This document shows, in pieces, positions 25,071 through 36,449 of a stretch of 64,000 nucleotides of DNA. The translations under genes and the position numbers were made by a program. The notes under the pieces are model-generated. The model saw only the letters and a list, made by a program, of their open reading frames with translations, was not told the DNA's origin and searched no databases. Position 1 is the first letter of the stretch. Each line of letters opens with the position of its first letter. This DNA is from Candidatus Intricatilinea gracilis (GTDB lineage Bacteria > Pseudomonadota > Gammaproteobacteria > Burkholderiales > Burkholderiaceae_C), in assembly GCA_016702605.1 (NCBI GenBank), contig JADJDQ010000003.1, positions 237,501-301,500 of the forward strand, read 5' to 3'.

Positions 25071-25946
25071 ATGTCGGCCGACACCCTCATCCATCTGTTC
25101 TTCTCGGGCCTGGCCAGTGGCGGCATCTACGCCAGCGTGGCGCTGGCGCTGGTGATGATCTACCAGGCCACGCACCTGGTGAACTTCGCCCAGGGCGAAC
25201 TGGCCATGTTCAGCACCTACATCGCCTGGAGCCTGATCCAGGCCGGCATGCCCTACTGGGGCGCGTTCTTCGTCACCGTGACCTTCGCGTTCACGCTCGG
25301 GGTGGTGATCGAACGGGTAGTGGTACGCCCGGTCGAGAACTCGCCCATCCTGGCGGTGGTGATCGTCTTCATCGGTCTGCTGGTCATCTTCAACAGTCTG
25401 GCGGGCTGGATCTTCAGCTACACGATCAAGCCCTTCCCCAGCCCCTTCCCTGAGCAGCCGCTGTTTGGCAACAAGTACGTGTCGTCGCACGAACTGGGCA
25501 GCATGGGCATCACGCTGTTCGTGCTGGGGCTGCTGTTTGCCTTCTTCCGATTCACGCCGCTGGGTCTGGCCATGCGAGCCGCCGCGCAGAACCCGGTGTC
25601 GGCCCGGCTGGTGGGCATCCGCGTGGGCTGGATGCTGGCGCTGGGCTGGGGGCTGGCGGGCGCCATCGGCGCCATCGCCGGCATGATGGTGGCACCCACG
25701 GTGTTCCTCGAGCCCAACATGATGGCCGGGATCCTGCTCTATGCGTTTGCTGCCGCGCTGCTGGGCGGCATCGACAGCCCCGGTGGCGCGGTGCTGGGTG
25801 GCTTCATCGTCGGCGTGCTCGAGAACATGGTGGGTGCCCTGCTCGGCACCGAACTCAAGCTCACCGCCGCGCTGGTGCTCATCATCGGCGTGCTGGTGGT
25901 GCGGCCGTCAGGCCTGTTCGGCCGCATCCACGTGAGCCGGGTATGA
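25071..25946 (+). CDS. livH: branched-chain-amino-acid-type ABC permease LivH
   Basis: 291 residues from ATG 25071. About eight membrane helices, with the LivH features FFSGLASGGIYASVALALVM cut into shorter helices, HLVNFAQGELAMF, the EAA-like loop TPLGLAMRAAAQNPVSARLVGI and GGIDSPGGAVLGGF. Together with LivM it forms the membrane channel. The stop overlaps the livM start (25943-25946, ATGA). The upstream in-frame extension belongs to a shadow of livF and is not coding. Confidence 0.93.
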   Translation: MSADTLIHLFFSGLASGGIYASVALALVMIYQATHLVNFAQGELAMFSTYIAWSLIQAGMPYWGAFFVTVTFAFTLGVVIERVVVRPVENSPILAVVIVFIGLLVIFNSLAGWIFSYTIKPFPSPFPEQPLFGNKYVSSHELGSMGITLFVLGLLFAFFRFTPLGLAMRAAAQNPVSARLVGIRVGWMLALGWGLAGAIGAIAGMMVAPTVFLEPNMMAGILLYAFAAALLGGIDSPGGAVLGGFIVGVLENMVGALLGTELKLTAALVLIIGVLVVRPSGLFGRIHVSRV

Positions 25947-26920
25947 GCCGCACACCCGCTGACCACCGCCACCGCCTCGTCGGCCTGGCACTGCTTCTGG
26001 TGCTGGCCTGTGTCCTGCCCTTCCTGCTCAGCAACTACCGGGTCTTCCAGCTCACGCTGGCGCTGGTCTACGCCATCGCGCTGCTGGGGCTGAACATGCT
26101 GACCGGCTACAACGGCCAGATCTCGCTGGGCCACGGCGCCTTCTATGCCATCGGCGCGTATGTCGCGGCCATCATGATGGACAAGTTCGGCCTGCCCTAC
26201 TGGGCCACGCTGCCGGCAGCGGGCGCCGTGTGCCTGGTGGCGGGTTTCCTGTTCGGGTTGCCGGCGCTGCGGCTCGAGGGGCTGTACCTGTCGCTGGCCA
26301 CCTTCGCGCTGGGTGTGGCGATGCCGCAGATCCTCAAGTACAAGGGCTTCGAGGCCTGGACCGGCGGCGCCCAGGGCATCGTCATCAACAAGCCCGACCC
26401 ACCCGCCGGCCTGCCGCTGTCGCAGGACCAGTGGCTCTACTTCGTCGCACTGGCCTCGGTCATCGTGCTGTTCTGGGCCGCGCACAACCTGCTGGGCGGG
26501 CGCATCGGCCGCGCCATGGTGGCCATCCGCGACCAGCCGGTGGCGGCGCAGGCCATGGGCGTGAACACGGCGCTGGTCAAGGCCACGACTTTCGGCGTGT
26601 CGGCGATGTACACCGGCGTGGCGGGTGCGCTCGGGGCCATCTCGGTGCAGTTCGTGGCGCCGGATGCGTTCTCGATCTTCCTGTCCATCAGCCTGCTGGT
26701 GGGTGTGGTGATCGGCGGACTGGCATCGATCTCGGGCGCGTTGTGGGGCGGGCTGTTCATCCAGTTCATCCCCAATGTGGCCGACCAGATTTCCAAGGCG
26801 GCGCCCTGGGCCATCTACGGCGTGATGTTGATCGCCTGCATGTATGCCATGCCCACGGGTGTGGCGGGTTTCCTGCGCGGGTTGATGCTGCGCTGGCGGC
26901 AGCGCCGCCGGCGTGGCTGA
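25943..26920 (+). CDS. livM: branched-chain-amino-acid-type ABC permease LivM
   Basis: 325 residues with eight to ten membrane helices. LivM signatures include GYNGQISLGHGAFYAIGAY, the loop GRAMVAIRDQPVAAQAMGVN and GGLASISGALWGG. It pairs with LivH. The C-terminus is basic (RWRQRRRRG) and cytoplasmic. livK follows after 51 bp, with its own good ribosome site. Confidence 0.93.
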   Translation: MSRTPADHRHRLVGLALLLVLACVLPFLLSNYRVFQLTLALVYAIALLGLNMLTGYNGQISLGHGAFYAIGAYVAAIMMDKFGLPYWATLPAAGAVCLVAGFLFGLPALRLEGLYLSLATFALGVAMPQILKYKGFEAWTGGAQGIVINKPDPPAGLPLSQDQWLYFVALASVIVLFWAAHNLLGGRIGRAMVAIRDQPVAAQAMGVNTALVKATTFGVSAMYTGVAGALGAISVQFVAPDAFSIFLSISLLVGVVIGGLASISGALWGGLFIQFIPNVADQISKAAPWAIYGVMLIACMYAMPTGVAGFLRGLMLRWRQRRRRG

Positions 26921-26971
26921 ACGGCCCGCAGTTCCCTCCCGATCGAACCGTACTTCTAGAGGAGAGTGACC

Positions 26972-28201
26972 ATGTCGTCCAAGTTCTTCCCGCCCCGTCG
27001 CCTGGCACTGATGGCCGGTGCTTTCTGTCTGGGCCTGGCGGCGCTGCCCGCGCTGGCGCAGTCCAAGTACGGCCCAGGTGCCAGCGACAAGGAGATCAAG
27101 ATCGGCCAGACCATGCCGTACAGCGGCCCGGCCTCGGCCTACGGCACCATCGGGAAGGCGCAGGCGGCCTACTTCAGGATGATCAACGAGGCCGGCGGCG
27201 TGAACGGCCGCAAGATCAACCTGCTGAGTGTGGACGACGGCTACAGCCCGCCCAAGACGGTGGAAATGGTGCGCAAGCTGGTCGAGCAGGACGAGGTGCT
27301 GGCGCTGTTCCAGACCCTGGGCACGCCCAGCAACACGGCGATCCACAAGTACGTCAACGCCAAGAAGGTGCCGCACCTGCTGCTGGCCACCGGCGCCACC
27401 AAGTGGGCCGACCCCAAGGGCTACCCGTGGACGATCGGCTTCAACATCAGCTACGAAGCCGAGGGGGCCATCTACGCCAAGTGGCTGCTCAAGAACAAGC
27501 CTGGCGCCAAGATCGCCGTGCTCTACCAGAACGACGACTACGGCAAGGACGTGCTCAAGGGCGTCGAGTTGGGCCTGGGCGAGAAGAACCTCAAGATGAT
27601 CGTGGCCAAGGCGAGTTACGAGGTCACCGACCCGACGGTGGACTCGCAGATCGTCACGCTGCAGGGTTCGGGCGCAGACACCTTCATCAACATCACCACG
27701 CCCAAGTTCGGCGCGCAGGCCATCCGCAAGGCCTTCGACTCGGGCTGGAAGCCGCTGCACATCGTCAACAACGTGGCGGCCTCGGTGGGCTCGGTGCTCA
27801 CGCCGGCAGGCCTGGACAAGTCGACCGGCCTGATGACGCTGCAGTACTACAAGGATCAGAGCGACCCCATGTGGCAGGACGACGCGGCCATGAAGGAGTG
27901 GCGCGCCTTCATGACCAAGTACTACCCGGACGGCAACCAGAAAGATGCCAGCAACCTGTACGCCTACATCGCGGCGCAGACGCTGGTGCAGATCCTCAAG
28001 CAGTGCGGCAACGACCTGACCCGCGAGAACGTCATGAAGCAGGCGGCCAACCTCAAGGATTTCAAGCTCGGTCTGGCCCTGCCCGGCATGACCATCAACA
28101 CCAGCCCGACCGACTACTTCCTGTTCGAACAGGCCCAGCTGGCCAGGTTCACGGGCACCCGCTGGGAGAACTTCGGCCCGGTCATCGGCATCAACGACTG
28201 A
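26972..28201 (+). CDS. ABC transporter substrate-binding protein, LivK/type-1 periplasmic fold
   Basis: 409 residues from ATG 26972, preceded by AGAGGAGAG. A signal peptide ends at ALAQ near residue 30. The mature protein begins KYGPGASDKEIKIGQTMPYS and has VNGRKINLLSVDDGYSPPKTVE-like motifs typical of the amide/branched-chain/aromatic-acid receptor family. It is the receptor for the LivGFHM proteins encoded just upstream. Members of this subgroup in Burkholderiales often bind aromatic acids, but the ligand cannot be deduced here. The upstream in-frame GTG at 26966 is less likely. The gene ends three bases before the convergent idh gene. Confidence 0.9.
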   Translation: MSSKFFPPRRLALMAGAFCLGLAALPALAQSKYGPGASDKEIKIGQTMPYSGPASAYGTIGKAQAAYFRMINEAGGVNGRKINLLSVDDGYSPPKTVEMVRKLVEQDEVLALFQTLGTPSNTAIHKYVNAKKVPHLLLATGATKWADPKGYPWTIGFNISYEAEGAIYAKWLLKNKPGAKIAVLYQNDDYGKDVLKGVELGLGEKNLKMIVAKASYEVTDPTVDSQIVTLQGSGADTFINITTPKFGAQAIRKAFDSGWKPLHIVNNVAASVGSVLTPAGLDKSTGLMTLQYYKDQSDPMWQDDAAMKEWRAFMTKYYPDGNQKDASNLYAYIAAQTLVQILKQCGNDLTRENVMKQAANLKDFKLGLALPGMTINTSPTDYFLFEQAQLARFTGTRWENFGPVIGIND

Positions 28202-28204
28202 CCA

Positions 28205-29236
<1,032 letters not shown>

Positions 29237-29405
29237 GGTCGGGGCTCGCGCTGGGCTCGGTCGAAGGGGCGGCCTCGGGTTCGACCGCGGCCGGGGGCAC
29301 TATTGCTGCCGCGCAGCATACGCGTTCACGGCCGCCGCGTCGTCCCCACCTTGCAGGCAGTTCGCGCGGGCGGCCGCCATGCTCGGACCGCCCCGACGCC
29401 CCCTG

Positions 29406-32400
29406 CTACGCCCGCTTCTTCTTCAGGAACCGTTTGCCCAGCGTGTACCCGGCGGCCGCAGCAAACAGGCTGCCGAACACGATGGCCCCCTTGTTGCCCG
29501 AGCCCGAATCGGCCGGCGCGCGTTTCGGCGTAGGCGTGAGCTGCGGTACCACTGGTGCCTGCACTGTCGGCGTCGGCACTGCTGCTGCGGAGCCGTTTGG
29601 TGTGACTGGCAACACACCCGCCGCGTCGCCGGACAAGCTCAGTGACCCGAGTGTGGACGCTGCACCCGTCACACCGGCACCGAAACGTGCCAGCCCTTGA
29701 CCGAGCGCGCCGCCATCCGGGCGGGCTGCGCCTGCCGGCTTGCGCGCAGGTGCCCGGCTGCCGGGCGCCACCGGCCGATGGCCGGACATGGTGCGGGTGT
29801 TCACCCGAGCGCCACCTTCGGAGCTGATCATGCCGGCTGCGGCGAGCAGGTCTGCCGGTGTCGGGGTCGGCACCACGGCCTGGACAGCTGCACTCATGGG
29901 GCCGGCCGCTGTGGGCGGTAACTTGTCAAAAGCGATCTCCTCACCGACGTTGGCCGCGGCCAACCGGGCCACAGGCGCCGGTTCACCGGGCAGGGCAGCC
30001 AGCACGTAGCCGCCCGTCGAACCACCCGCCGACGCGGGCACCAGATTGACGATCTGCAAGCCGGCATCGTTGCCGGCCGCCAGGGCAGCGGCCCTCGAAT
30101 CGGCCGTCTTCAGGCTGTCGACCACCCTGCTTGCCGCCACGTCGGGCAGGATGTCGGCCGTCGTGTGCATGGGCGGCAGCACGTAGTTGAAGGCATCGAT
30201 GCCGGCCAGCACGTTGTCGATGTCGACGGGTTTGCCGCTGCCAGCGCTGGCGTCCCTGAATGCACCGCCTTGCGACAACGACACGTCGTCACCGGCGACC
30301 ACACCCGTCAGGCTGCCACCACCGACCCGGGCGATGGTGTTGCCGTCGAACACCTTGTTGGCGGCCGTCGTGCCGGCCACGTCGAGCGCCTTGGGTGTGA
30401 TGTCGGCGCTGAAGTTCTGCACCGACGAGCCAGGGGCGACGACGTAGTTGCCGAGCACATCCGCCGCGCCGCTCAGCGTGTTGTGCAGCTCGACCGGCTT
30501 GGCTGCGCCGACGTTCTTGTCGAGATAGGCGGCTTGTTGTGTCAGGCCGACTGCTTCGGTGCCCACCACGCCGAGCAAACGGCCCGGGCCGGTCAGCGCG
30601 GCAGACACCCCCCCGTCGTAGACCTTGCTGGCTGCCACGGCCGTGTCGGCCACTGTCAAGGTGGCGGGGACGATATGTGCCGTGGTGGTCTGACCCGGTG
30701 CCAGCGCGTAGTTGCTGGCCAGGCCGCCGTTGGCGCCGTCGATCAGCGTCACACCGTCCACCGTCACGGTGTTGGCCGTGGCCACGTCCTTGCTGTCGAA
30801 ACTGGCCGTGGCGGCCGTGCCCAGGGCTTCGGTGCCGACCAGGCCACTGGTGATGGACAACGTAGCCGCAGCTGTGCGGTTGCCGTCGTAGACCTTGTCG
30901 GCCGCACTGGCCGTGGCGCCCAGCGGGGCCGGGACGACCGTCGCCGCCGTGGTCTGGCCCGCGCTGAGCTGATAGTTGCTTGCCAGGCCTCCGTTGCTGC
31001 CGTCACCCAGGCCGACGCTGTCGACAGTCACCGTGTGAGCAGTCAGCACATCCTTGCTGTTGAAGCTGGCCGTGGCGTCAGAGATCACCACCGACTCGTT
31101 GCCCACCAGACCACTGGTGATCGTGAGAGTCGGCCTCGCAGCGACCGTACCGTCGTAGGTCTTGCCAGGCGCACTGACCGTGGCCGTCAGGGTCGCCTTG
31201 TCGATCTGGCCCGCAACACTTTCCGTCGGATTGGCCAGCGTGTAGTTGTCCGCCAGCGCCGAGCCCGTGAAGGCCACCGTGTTGGCGACAGCCACGGTGC
31301 GGGCACCCGCGTTAGCGCTGTCAAAGGTGCCGGATTGGTTGAAGCCTGCCGTCTCGCCGTTGACGAGACCGGACAAGGTGCCGGTGATAGCGGCGGCTGT
31401 GTTGCCGTCGTAGGTCTTGGTGGCAGCCGCCGTATGGGTCGCCGTGAGAGTCGCCTTGTCGATCTGACCCGCAACGTTCTCCGTCGGGTTGACCAGCGTG
31501 TAGTTGTCCGCCAGCGCCGAGCCGGTGAAGGCCACCGCGTTGGCGACCTCGACGGTACGTGCGCCGGCATTAGCGCTGTCAAACGTGCCGGACTGGCTGA
31601 AGACCGCGGTTTCGCCGTTGACCAAGCCGGCCAATGTGCCGGTTATGGCAGCCGTCGTGTTGCCATCGTAGGTCTTGGTGGTGGCAGCGGTGTTGGTCGC
31701 CGTCACCGTGGCCTTGTCGATCTGGCCCGCAACACTTTCCGTCGGATTGGCCAGCGTGTAGTTGTCCGCCAGCGCCGAGCCGGTGAACGCCACCGCGTTG
31801 GCGACCTCGACGGTACGTGCGCCGGCATTGGCGCTGTCGAAGCTGCCGGACTGGCTGAAGCCAGCGGTTTCGCCGTTGACGAGACCGGACAACGTGCCGG
31901 TGATGGCAGCTGCCGTGTTGCCGTCGTAGGTCTTGGTGGCAGCGGCGGTGTTGGTCGCCGTCAGGGTCGCCTTGTCGATCTGGCCCGCGACGTTCTCCGT
32001 CGGGTTGGCCAGCGTGTAGTTGTCCGCCAGCGCCGAGCCGGTGAACGCCACGGCGTTGGCGACCTCGACGGTACGTGCGCCGGCGTTGGCGCTGTCGAAC
32101 GTGCCGGACTGGCTGAAGCCAGCGGTTTCGCCGTTGACCAGGCCGGACAAGGTGCCGGTGATCGACGCCGTCGTGTTGCCGTCGTAGGTCTTGGTGGCCG
32201 CGGCGGTGTTGGTCGCCGTCAGCGTGGCCTTGTCGATCTGGCCAGCAACACTTTCCGTCGGATTGGCCAGCGTGTAGTTGTCCGCCAGCGCCGAGCCGGT
32301 GAACGCCACGGCGTTGGCGACCTCGACGGTACGTGCGCCAGCGTTGGCGCTGTCGAACGTGCCGGACTGGCTGAAGCCAGCGGTTTCGCCGTTGACCAGG

Positions 32401-35400
32401 CCGGACAAGGTGCCGGTGATCGACGCCGCCGTGTTGCCGTCGTAGGTCTTGGTGGTGGCAGCGGTGTTGGTCGCTGTCAGCGTGGCTCTATCGATCTGAC
32501 CGGCAATACTTTCCGTCGGGTTGGCCAGCGTGTAGTTGTCCGCCAGCGCCGAGCCGGTGAAGGCCACGGTGTTGGCCACCTCGACGGTACGGGCACCTGC
32601 GTTGGCGCTGTCAAAGGTGCCGGACTGGCTGAAGCCTGCCGTCTCGCCGTTGACCAGGCCAGCCAGCGCACCGGTGACCTGCGCCGCCGTGTTGCCGTCG
32701 TAGGTCTTGGTGGTGGCAGCGGTGTTGGTCGCTGTCAGCGTGGCTCTATCGATCTGGCCGGCAATACTTTCCGTCGGATTGGCCAGCGTGTAGTTGTCCG
32801 CCAGCGCCGAGCCGGTGAACGCCACGGCGTTGGCGACCTCGACGGTACGTGCGCCAGCGTTGGCGCTGTCGAACGTGCCGGACTGGCTGAAGCCAGCGGT
32901 TTCGCCATTGACCAGACCGGACAAGGTGCCGGTGATGGCAGCCGCTGTGTTGCCGTCGTAGGTCTTGGTGGCCGCCGCCGTATTGGTCGCCGTCAGCGTG
33001 GCCTTGTCGATCTGGCCCGCGACGTTCTCGGTCGGGTTGACGAGGTTGTAGTTCGACGCCAGGGCGGCACCGTTGTCGGCCACCGAGTTCACGACCGCCA
33101 CAGCACGGGCGCCAGCATTGGCGTTGTCGAAGCTGCCGGTCTGGGTGAAGGTGAGCGACTCGCCGTTGACCAGGCCCGCCAACGTGCCAGTGATCGATGC
33201 CGCTGTGTTGCCGTCGTAGGTCTTGGTGGTGGCAGCGGTGTTGGTCGCTGTCAGCGTGGCTCTATCGATCTGGCCGGCAATACTTTCCGTCGGATTGGCC
33301 AGCGTGTAGTTGTCCGCCAGCGCCGAGCCCGTGAAGGCCACCGTGTTGGAGACAGCCACAGTGCGGGCACCCGCGTTGGCGCTGTCGAACGTGCCGGATT
33401 GGTTGAAGCCTGCCGTCTCGCCGTTGACGAGACCGGACAAGGTGCCGGTGATAGCGGCGGCTGTGTTGCCGTCGTAGGTCTTGGTCGTGGCGGCGGTGTT
33501 GGTCGCCGTCAGGGTCGCCTTGTCGATCTGACCCGCGACGTTCTCCGTCGGATTGGCCAGCGTGTAGTTGTCCGCCAGCGCCGAGCCGGTGAACGCCACG
33601 GCGTTGGCGACCTCGACGGTACGTGCGCCGGCGTTGGCGCTGTCGAACATGCCGGACTGGCTGAAGCCAGCGGTTTCGCCGTTGACCAGGCCGGACAAGG
33701 TGCCGGTGATCGACGCCGTCGTGTTGCCGTCGTAGGTCTTGGTGGCAGCGGCGGTGTTGGTCGCCGTCAGCGTGGCCTTGTCGATCTGGCCAGCAACACT
33801 TTCCGTCGGATTGGCCAGCGTGTAGTTGTCCGCCAGCGCCGAGCCGTTGAAGGCCACCGCGTTGGCGACCTCGACGGTACGTGCGCCGGCATTGGCGCTG
33901 TCGAACGTGCCGGACTGGCTGAAGCCAGCGGTTTCGCCGTTGACCAGACCGGACAAAGTGCCGGTGATCGACGCCGTCGTGTTGCCGTCGTAGGTCTTGG
34001 TGGCCGCCGCCGTATTGGTCGCCGTCAGCGTGGCCTTGTCGATCTGGCCTGCGACGTTCTCGGTCGGGTTGACGAGGTTGTAGTTCGATGCCAGGGCGGC
34101 ACCGTTGTCGGCCACCGAGTTCACGACCGCCACAGCACGGGCGCCAGCATTGGCGTTGTCGAAGCTGCCGGTCTGGGTGAAGGTGAGCGACTCGCCGTTG
34201 ACCAGGCCAGCCAACGTGCCAGTGATCGATGCCGTCGTGTTTCCGTCGTAGGTCTTGGTGGTGGCAGCGGTGTTGGTCGCTGTCAGCGTGGCTCTATCGA
34301 TCTGGCCGGCAATACTTTCCGTCGGATTGGCCAGCGTGTAGTTGTCCGCCAGCGCCGAGCCGTTGAAGGCCACCGCGTTGGCGACCTCGACGGTACGTGC
34401 GCCGGCGTTGGCGCTGTCGAACGTGCCGGACTGGCTGAAGCCAGCGGTTTCGCCGTTGACCAGGCCGGACAAGGTGCCGGTGATCGACGCCGTCGTGTTG
34501 CCGTCGTAGGTCTTGGTGGCGGCATCGGTGTTGGTCGCTGTCAGCGTGGCTCTATCGATCTGGCCGGCAATACTTTCCGTCGGATTGGCCAGCGTGTAGT
34601 TGTCCGCCAGCGCCGAGCCCGTGAAGGCCACCGTGTTGGAGACAGCCACGGTACGGGCACCGGCGTTGGCGCTGTCGAATGCGCCCGCCTGGGTGAAGGT
34701 CAGCGTTTCGCCGTTGACCAGGCCGGCCAACGTGCCGGTGATGGCAGCCGTCGTGTTGCCGTCGTAGGTCTTGGTGGCGGCCGCCGTATTGGTCGCCGTC
34801 AGCGTCGCCTTGTCGATCTGGCCTGCGACGTTCTCGGTCGGGTTGACGAGGTTGTAGTTCGACGCCAGGGCGGCACCGTTGTCGGCCACCGAGTTCACGA
34901 CCGCCACAGCACGGGCGCCAGCATTGGCGTTGTCGAAGCTGCCGGTCTGGGTGAAGGTGAGCGACTCGCCGTTGACCAGGCCAGCCAACGTGCCAGTGAT
35001 CGATGCCGTCGTGTTTCCGTCGTAGGTCTTGGTGGTGGCAGCGGTGTTGGTCGCTGTCAGCGTGGCTCTATCGATCTGGCCGGCAATACTTTCCGTCGGA
35101 TTGGCCAGCGTGTAGTTGTCCGCCAGCGCCGAGCCGTTGAAGGCCACCGCGTTGGCGACCTCGACGGTACGTGCGCCGGCGTTGGCGCTGTCGAACATGC
35201 CGGACTGGCTGAAGCCAGCGGTTTCGCCGTTGACCAGGCCGGACAAGGTGCCGGTGATCGACGCCGTCGTGTTGCCGTCGTAGGTCTTGGTGGCCGCGGC
35301 GGTGTTGGTCGCCGTCAGCGTGGCCTTGTCGATCTGGCCTGCGACGTTCTCGGTCGGGTTGACGAGGTTGTAGTTCGACGCCAGGGCGGCACCGTTGTCG

Positions 35401-36449
35401 GCCACCGAGTTCACGACCGCCACAGCACGCGCGCCAGCATTGGCGCTGTCGAAGCTGCCGGTCTGGGTGAAGGTGAGCGACTCGCCGTTGACCAGGCCAG
35501 CCAACGTGCCAGTGATCGATGCCGCCGTGTTGCCGTCGTAGGTCTTGGTGGTGGCAGCGGTGTTGGTCGCTGTCAGCGTGGCTCTATCGATCTGGCCGGC
35601 AATACTTTCCGTCGGATTGGCCAGCGTGTAGTTGTCCGCCAGCGCCGAGCCGGTGAAATCCACGGTGTTGGCGACCTCGACGGTACGTGCGCCGGCGTTG
35701 GCGCTGTCGAACGTGCCGGACTGGCTGAAGCCAGCGGTTTCGCCGTTGACCAGGCCGGACAAGGTGCCGGTGATCGACGCCGCCGTGTTGCCGTCGTAGG
35801 TCTTGGTGGTGGCAGCGGTGTTGGTCGCTGTCAGCGTGGCTCTATCGATCTGACCGGCAATACTTTCCGTCGGGTTGGCCAGCGTGTAGTTGTCCGCCAG
35901 CGCCGAGCCGGTGAAGGCCACGGTGTTGGCGACCTCGACGGTGCGGGCACCTGCGTTGGCGCTGTCGAACGTGCCGGACTGGCTGAAGCCAGCGGTTTCG
36001 CCGTTGACCAGGCCGGACAAGGTGCCGGTGATCGACGCCGTCGTGTTGCCGTCGTAGGTCTTGGTGGCCGCGGCGGTGTTGGTCGCCGTCAGCGTGGCCT
36101 TGTCGATCTGGCCAGCAACACTTTCCGTCGGATTGGCCAGCGTGTAGTTGTCCGCCAGCGCCGAGCCGGTGAACGCCACGGCGTTGGCGACCTCGACGGT
36201 ACGTGCGCCAGCGTTGGCGCTGTCGAACGTGCCGGACTGGCTGAAGCCAGCGGTTTCGCCGTTGACCAGGCCGGACAAGGTGCCGGTGATCGACGCCGCC
36301 GTGTTGCCGTCGTAGGTCTTGGTGGTGGCAGCGGTGTTGGTCGCTGTCAGCGTGGCTCTATCGATCTGACCGGCAATACTTTCCGTCGGGTTGGCCAGCG
36401 TGTAGTTGTCCGCCAGCGCCGAGCCGGTGAAGGCCACGGTGTTGGCCAC
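29406..36449 (-). CDS. TpsA exoprotein, C-terminal piece after frameshift (YDG repeats)
   Basis: Residues of this frame continue the large exoprotein encoded from 42784, after a frameshift near 36,457. The only available start is a GTG at 36449 inside a repeat, so it is unlikely to be an independent gene. It holds 20 near-identical 86-residue YDG repeats (KTYDGNT...ADNYTLANPTES), then four diverged repeats (GKTYDGT, DKVYDGN, SKVYDGG, NKVFDGN). An Ala/Pro/Thr-rich region follows. The C-terminus has one hydrophobic helix (GAIVFGSLFAAAAGYTLG) and a basic tail KRFLKKKRA, which looks like a membrane or sorting anchor and is unusual for FhaB-like proteins. The repeats are built for length and adhesion at the cell surface. 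Confidence 0.75.
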   Translation of the reverse strand: MANTVAFTGSALADNYTLANPTESIAGQIDRATLTATNTAATTKTYDGNTAASITGTLSGLVNGETAGFSQSGTFDSANAGARTVEVANAVAFTGSALADNYTLANPTESVAGQIDKATLTATNTAAATKTYDGNTTASITGTLSGLVNGETAGFSQSGTFDSANAGARTVEVANTVAFTGSALADNYTLANPTESIAGQIDRATLTATNTAATTKTYDGNTAASITGTLSGLVNGETAGFSQSGTFDSANAGARTVEVANTVDFTGSALADNYTLANPTESIAGQIDRATLTATNTAATTKTYDGNTAASITGTLAGLVNGESLTFTQTGSFDSANAGARAVAVVNSVADNGAALASNYNLVNPTENVAGQIDKATLTATNTAAATKTYDGNTTASITGTLSGLVNGETAGFSQSGMFDSANAGARTVEVANAVAFNGSALADNYTLANPTESIAGQIDRATLTATNTAATTKTYDGNTTASITGTLAGLVNGESLTFTQTGSFDNANAGARAVAVVNSVADNGAALASNYNLVNPTENVAGQIDKATLTATNTAAATKTYDGNTTAAITGTLAGLVNGETLTFTQAGAFDSANAGARTVAVSNTVAFTGSALADNYTLANPTESIAGQIDRATLTATNTDAATKTYDGNTTASITGTLSGLVNGETAGFSQSGTFDSANAGARTVEVANAVAFNGSALADNYTLANPTESIAGQIDRATLTATNTAATTKTYDGNTTASITGTLAGLVNGESLTFTQTGSFDNANAGARAVAVVNSVADNGAALASNYNLVNPTENVAGQIDKATLTATNTAAATKTYDGNTTASITGTLSGLVNGETAGFSQSGTFDSANAGARTVEVANAVAFNGSALADNYTLANPTESVAGQIDKATLTATNTAAATKTYDGNTTASITGTLSGLVNGETAGFSQSGMFDSANAGARTVEVANAVAFTGSALADNYTLANPTENVAGQIDKATLTATNTAATTKTYDGNTAAAITGTLSGLVNGETAGFNQSGTFDSANAGARTVAVSNTVAFTGSALADNYTLANPTESIAGQIDRATLTATNTAATTKTYDGNTAASITGTLAGLVNGESLTFTQTGSFDNANAGARAVAVVNSVADNGAALASNYNLVNPTENVAGQIDKATLTATNTAAATKTYDGNTAAAITGTLSGLVNGETAGFSQSGTFDSANAGARTVEVANAVAFTGSALADNYTLANPTESIAGQIDRATLTATNTAATTKTYDGNTAAQVTGALAGLVNGETAGFSQSGTFDSANAGARTVEVANTVAFTGSALADNYTLANPTESIAGQIDRATLTATNTAATTKTYDGNTAASITGTLSGLVNGETAGFSQSGTFDSANAGARTVEVANAVAFTGSALADNYTLANPTESVAGQIDKATLTATNTAAATKTYDGNTTASITGTLSGLVNGETAGFSQSGTFDSANAGARTVEVANAVAFTGSALADNYTLANPTENVAGQIDKATLTATNTAAATKTYDGNTAAAITGTLSGLVNGETAGFSQSGSFDSANAGARTVEVANAVAFTGSALADNYTLANPTESVAGQIDKATVTATNTAATTKTYDGNTTAAITGTLAGLVNGETAVFSQSGTFDSANAGARTVEVANAVAFTGSALADNYTLVNPTENVAGQIDKATLTATHTAAATKTYDGNTAAAITGTLSGLVNGETAGFNQSGTFDSANAGARTVAVANTVAFTGSALADNYTLANPTESVAGQIDKATLTATVSAPGKTYDGTVAARPTLTITSGLVGNESVVISDATASFNSKDVLTAHTVTVDSVGLGDGSNGGLASNYQLSAGQTTAATVVPAPLGATASAADKVYDGNRTAAATLSITSGLVGTEALGTAATASFDSKDVATANTVTVDGVTLIDGANGGLASNYALAPGQTTTAHIVPATLTVADTAVAASKVYDGGVSAALTGPGRLLGVVGTEAVGLTQQAAYLDKNVGAAKPVELHNTLSGAADVLGNYVVAPGSSVQNFSADITPKALDVAGTTAANKVFDGNTIARVGGGSLTGVVAGDDVSLSQGGAFRDASAGSGKPVDIDNVLAGIDAFNYVLPPMHTTADILPDVAASRVVDSLKTADSRAAALAAGNDAGLQIVNLVPASAGGSTGGYVLAALPGEPAPVARLAAANVGEEIAFDKLPPTAAGPMSAAVQAVVPTPTPADLLAAAGMISSEGGARVNTRTMSGHRPVAPGSRAPARKPAGAARPDGGALGQGLARFGAGVTGAASTLGSLSLSGDAAGVLPVTPNGSAAAVPTPTVQAPVVPQLTPTPKRAPADSGSGNKGAIVFGSLFAAAAGYTLGKRFLKKKRA
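32083..33202 (-). repeat. 1.12-kb direct duplication inside the YDG array, copy 1
   Basis: Identical by eye to 35953-37071 over its whole length apart from one spot, where this copy has GACGGTACGGGC and the other has GACGGCCGGGC. The offset is 3,870 bases before that spot (exactly 15 repeat units) and 3,869 after it. Flanking sequence diverges at once on both sides. This copy keeps the reading frame. Confidence 0.85.

Noticed and set aside
36347..36449. Programmed frameshift in the exoprotein gene
   Set aside because: No slippery heptamer or following stem was seen, and sister units show that one base is simply missing.
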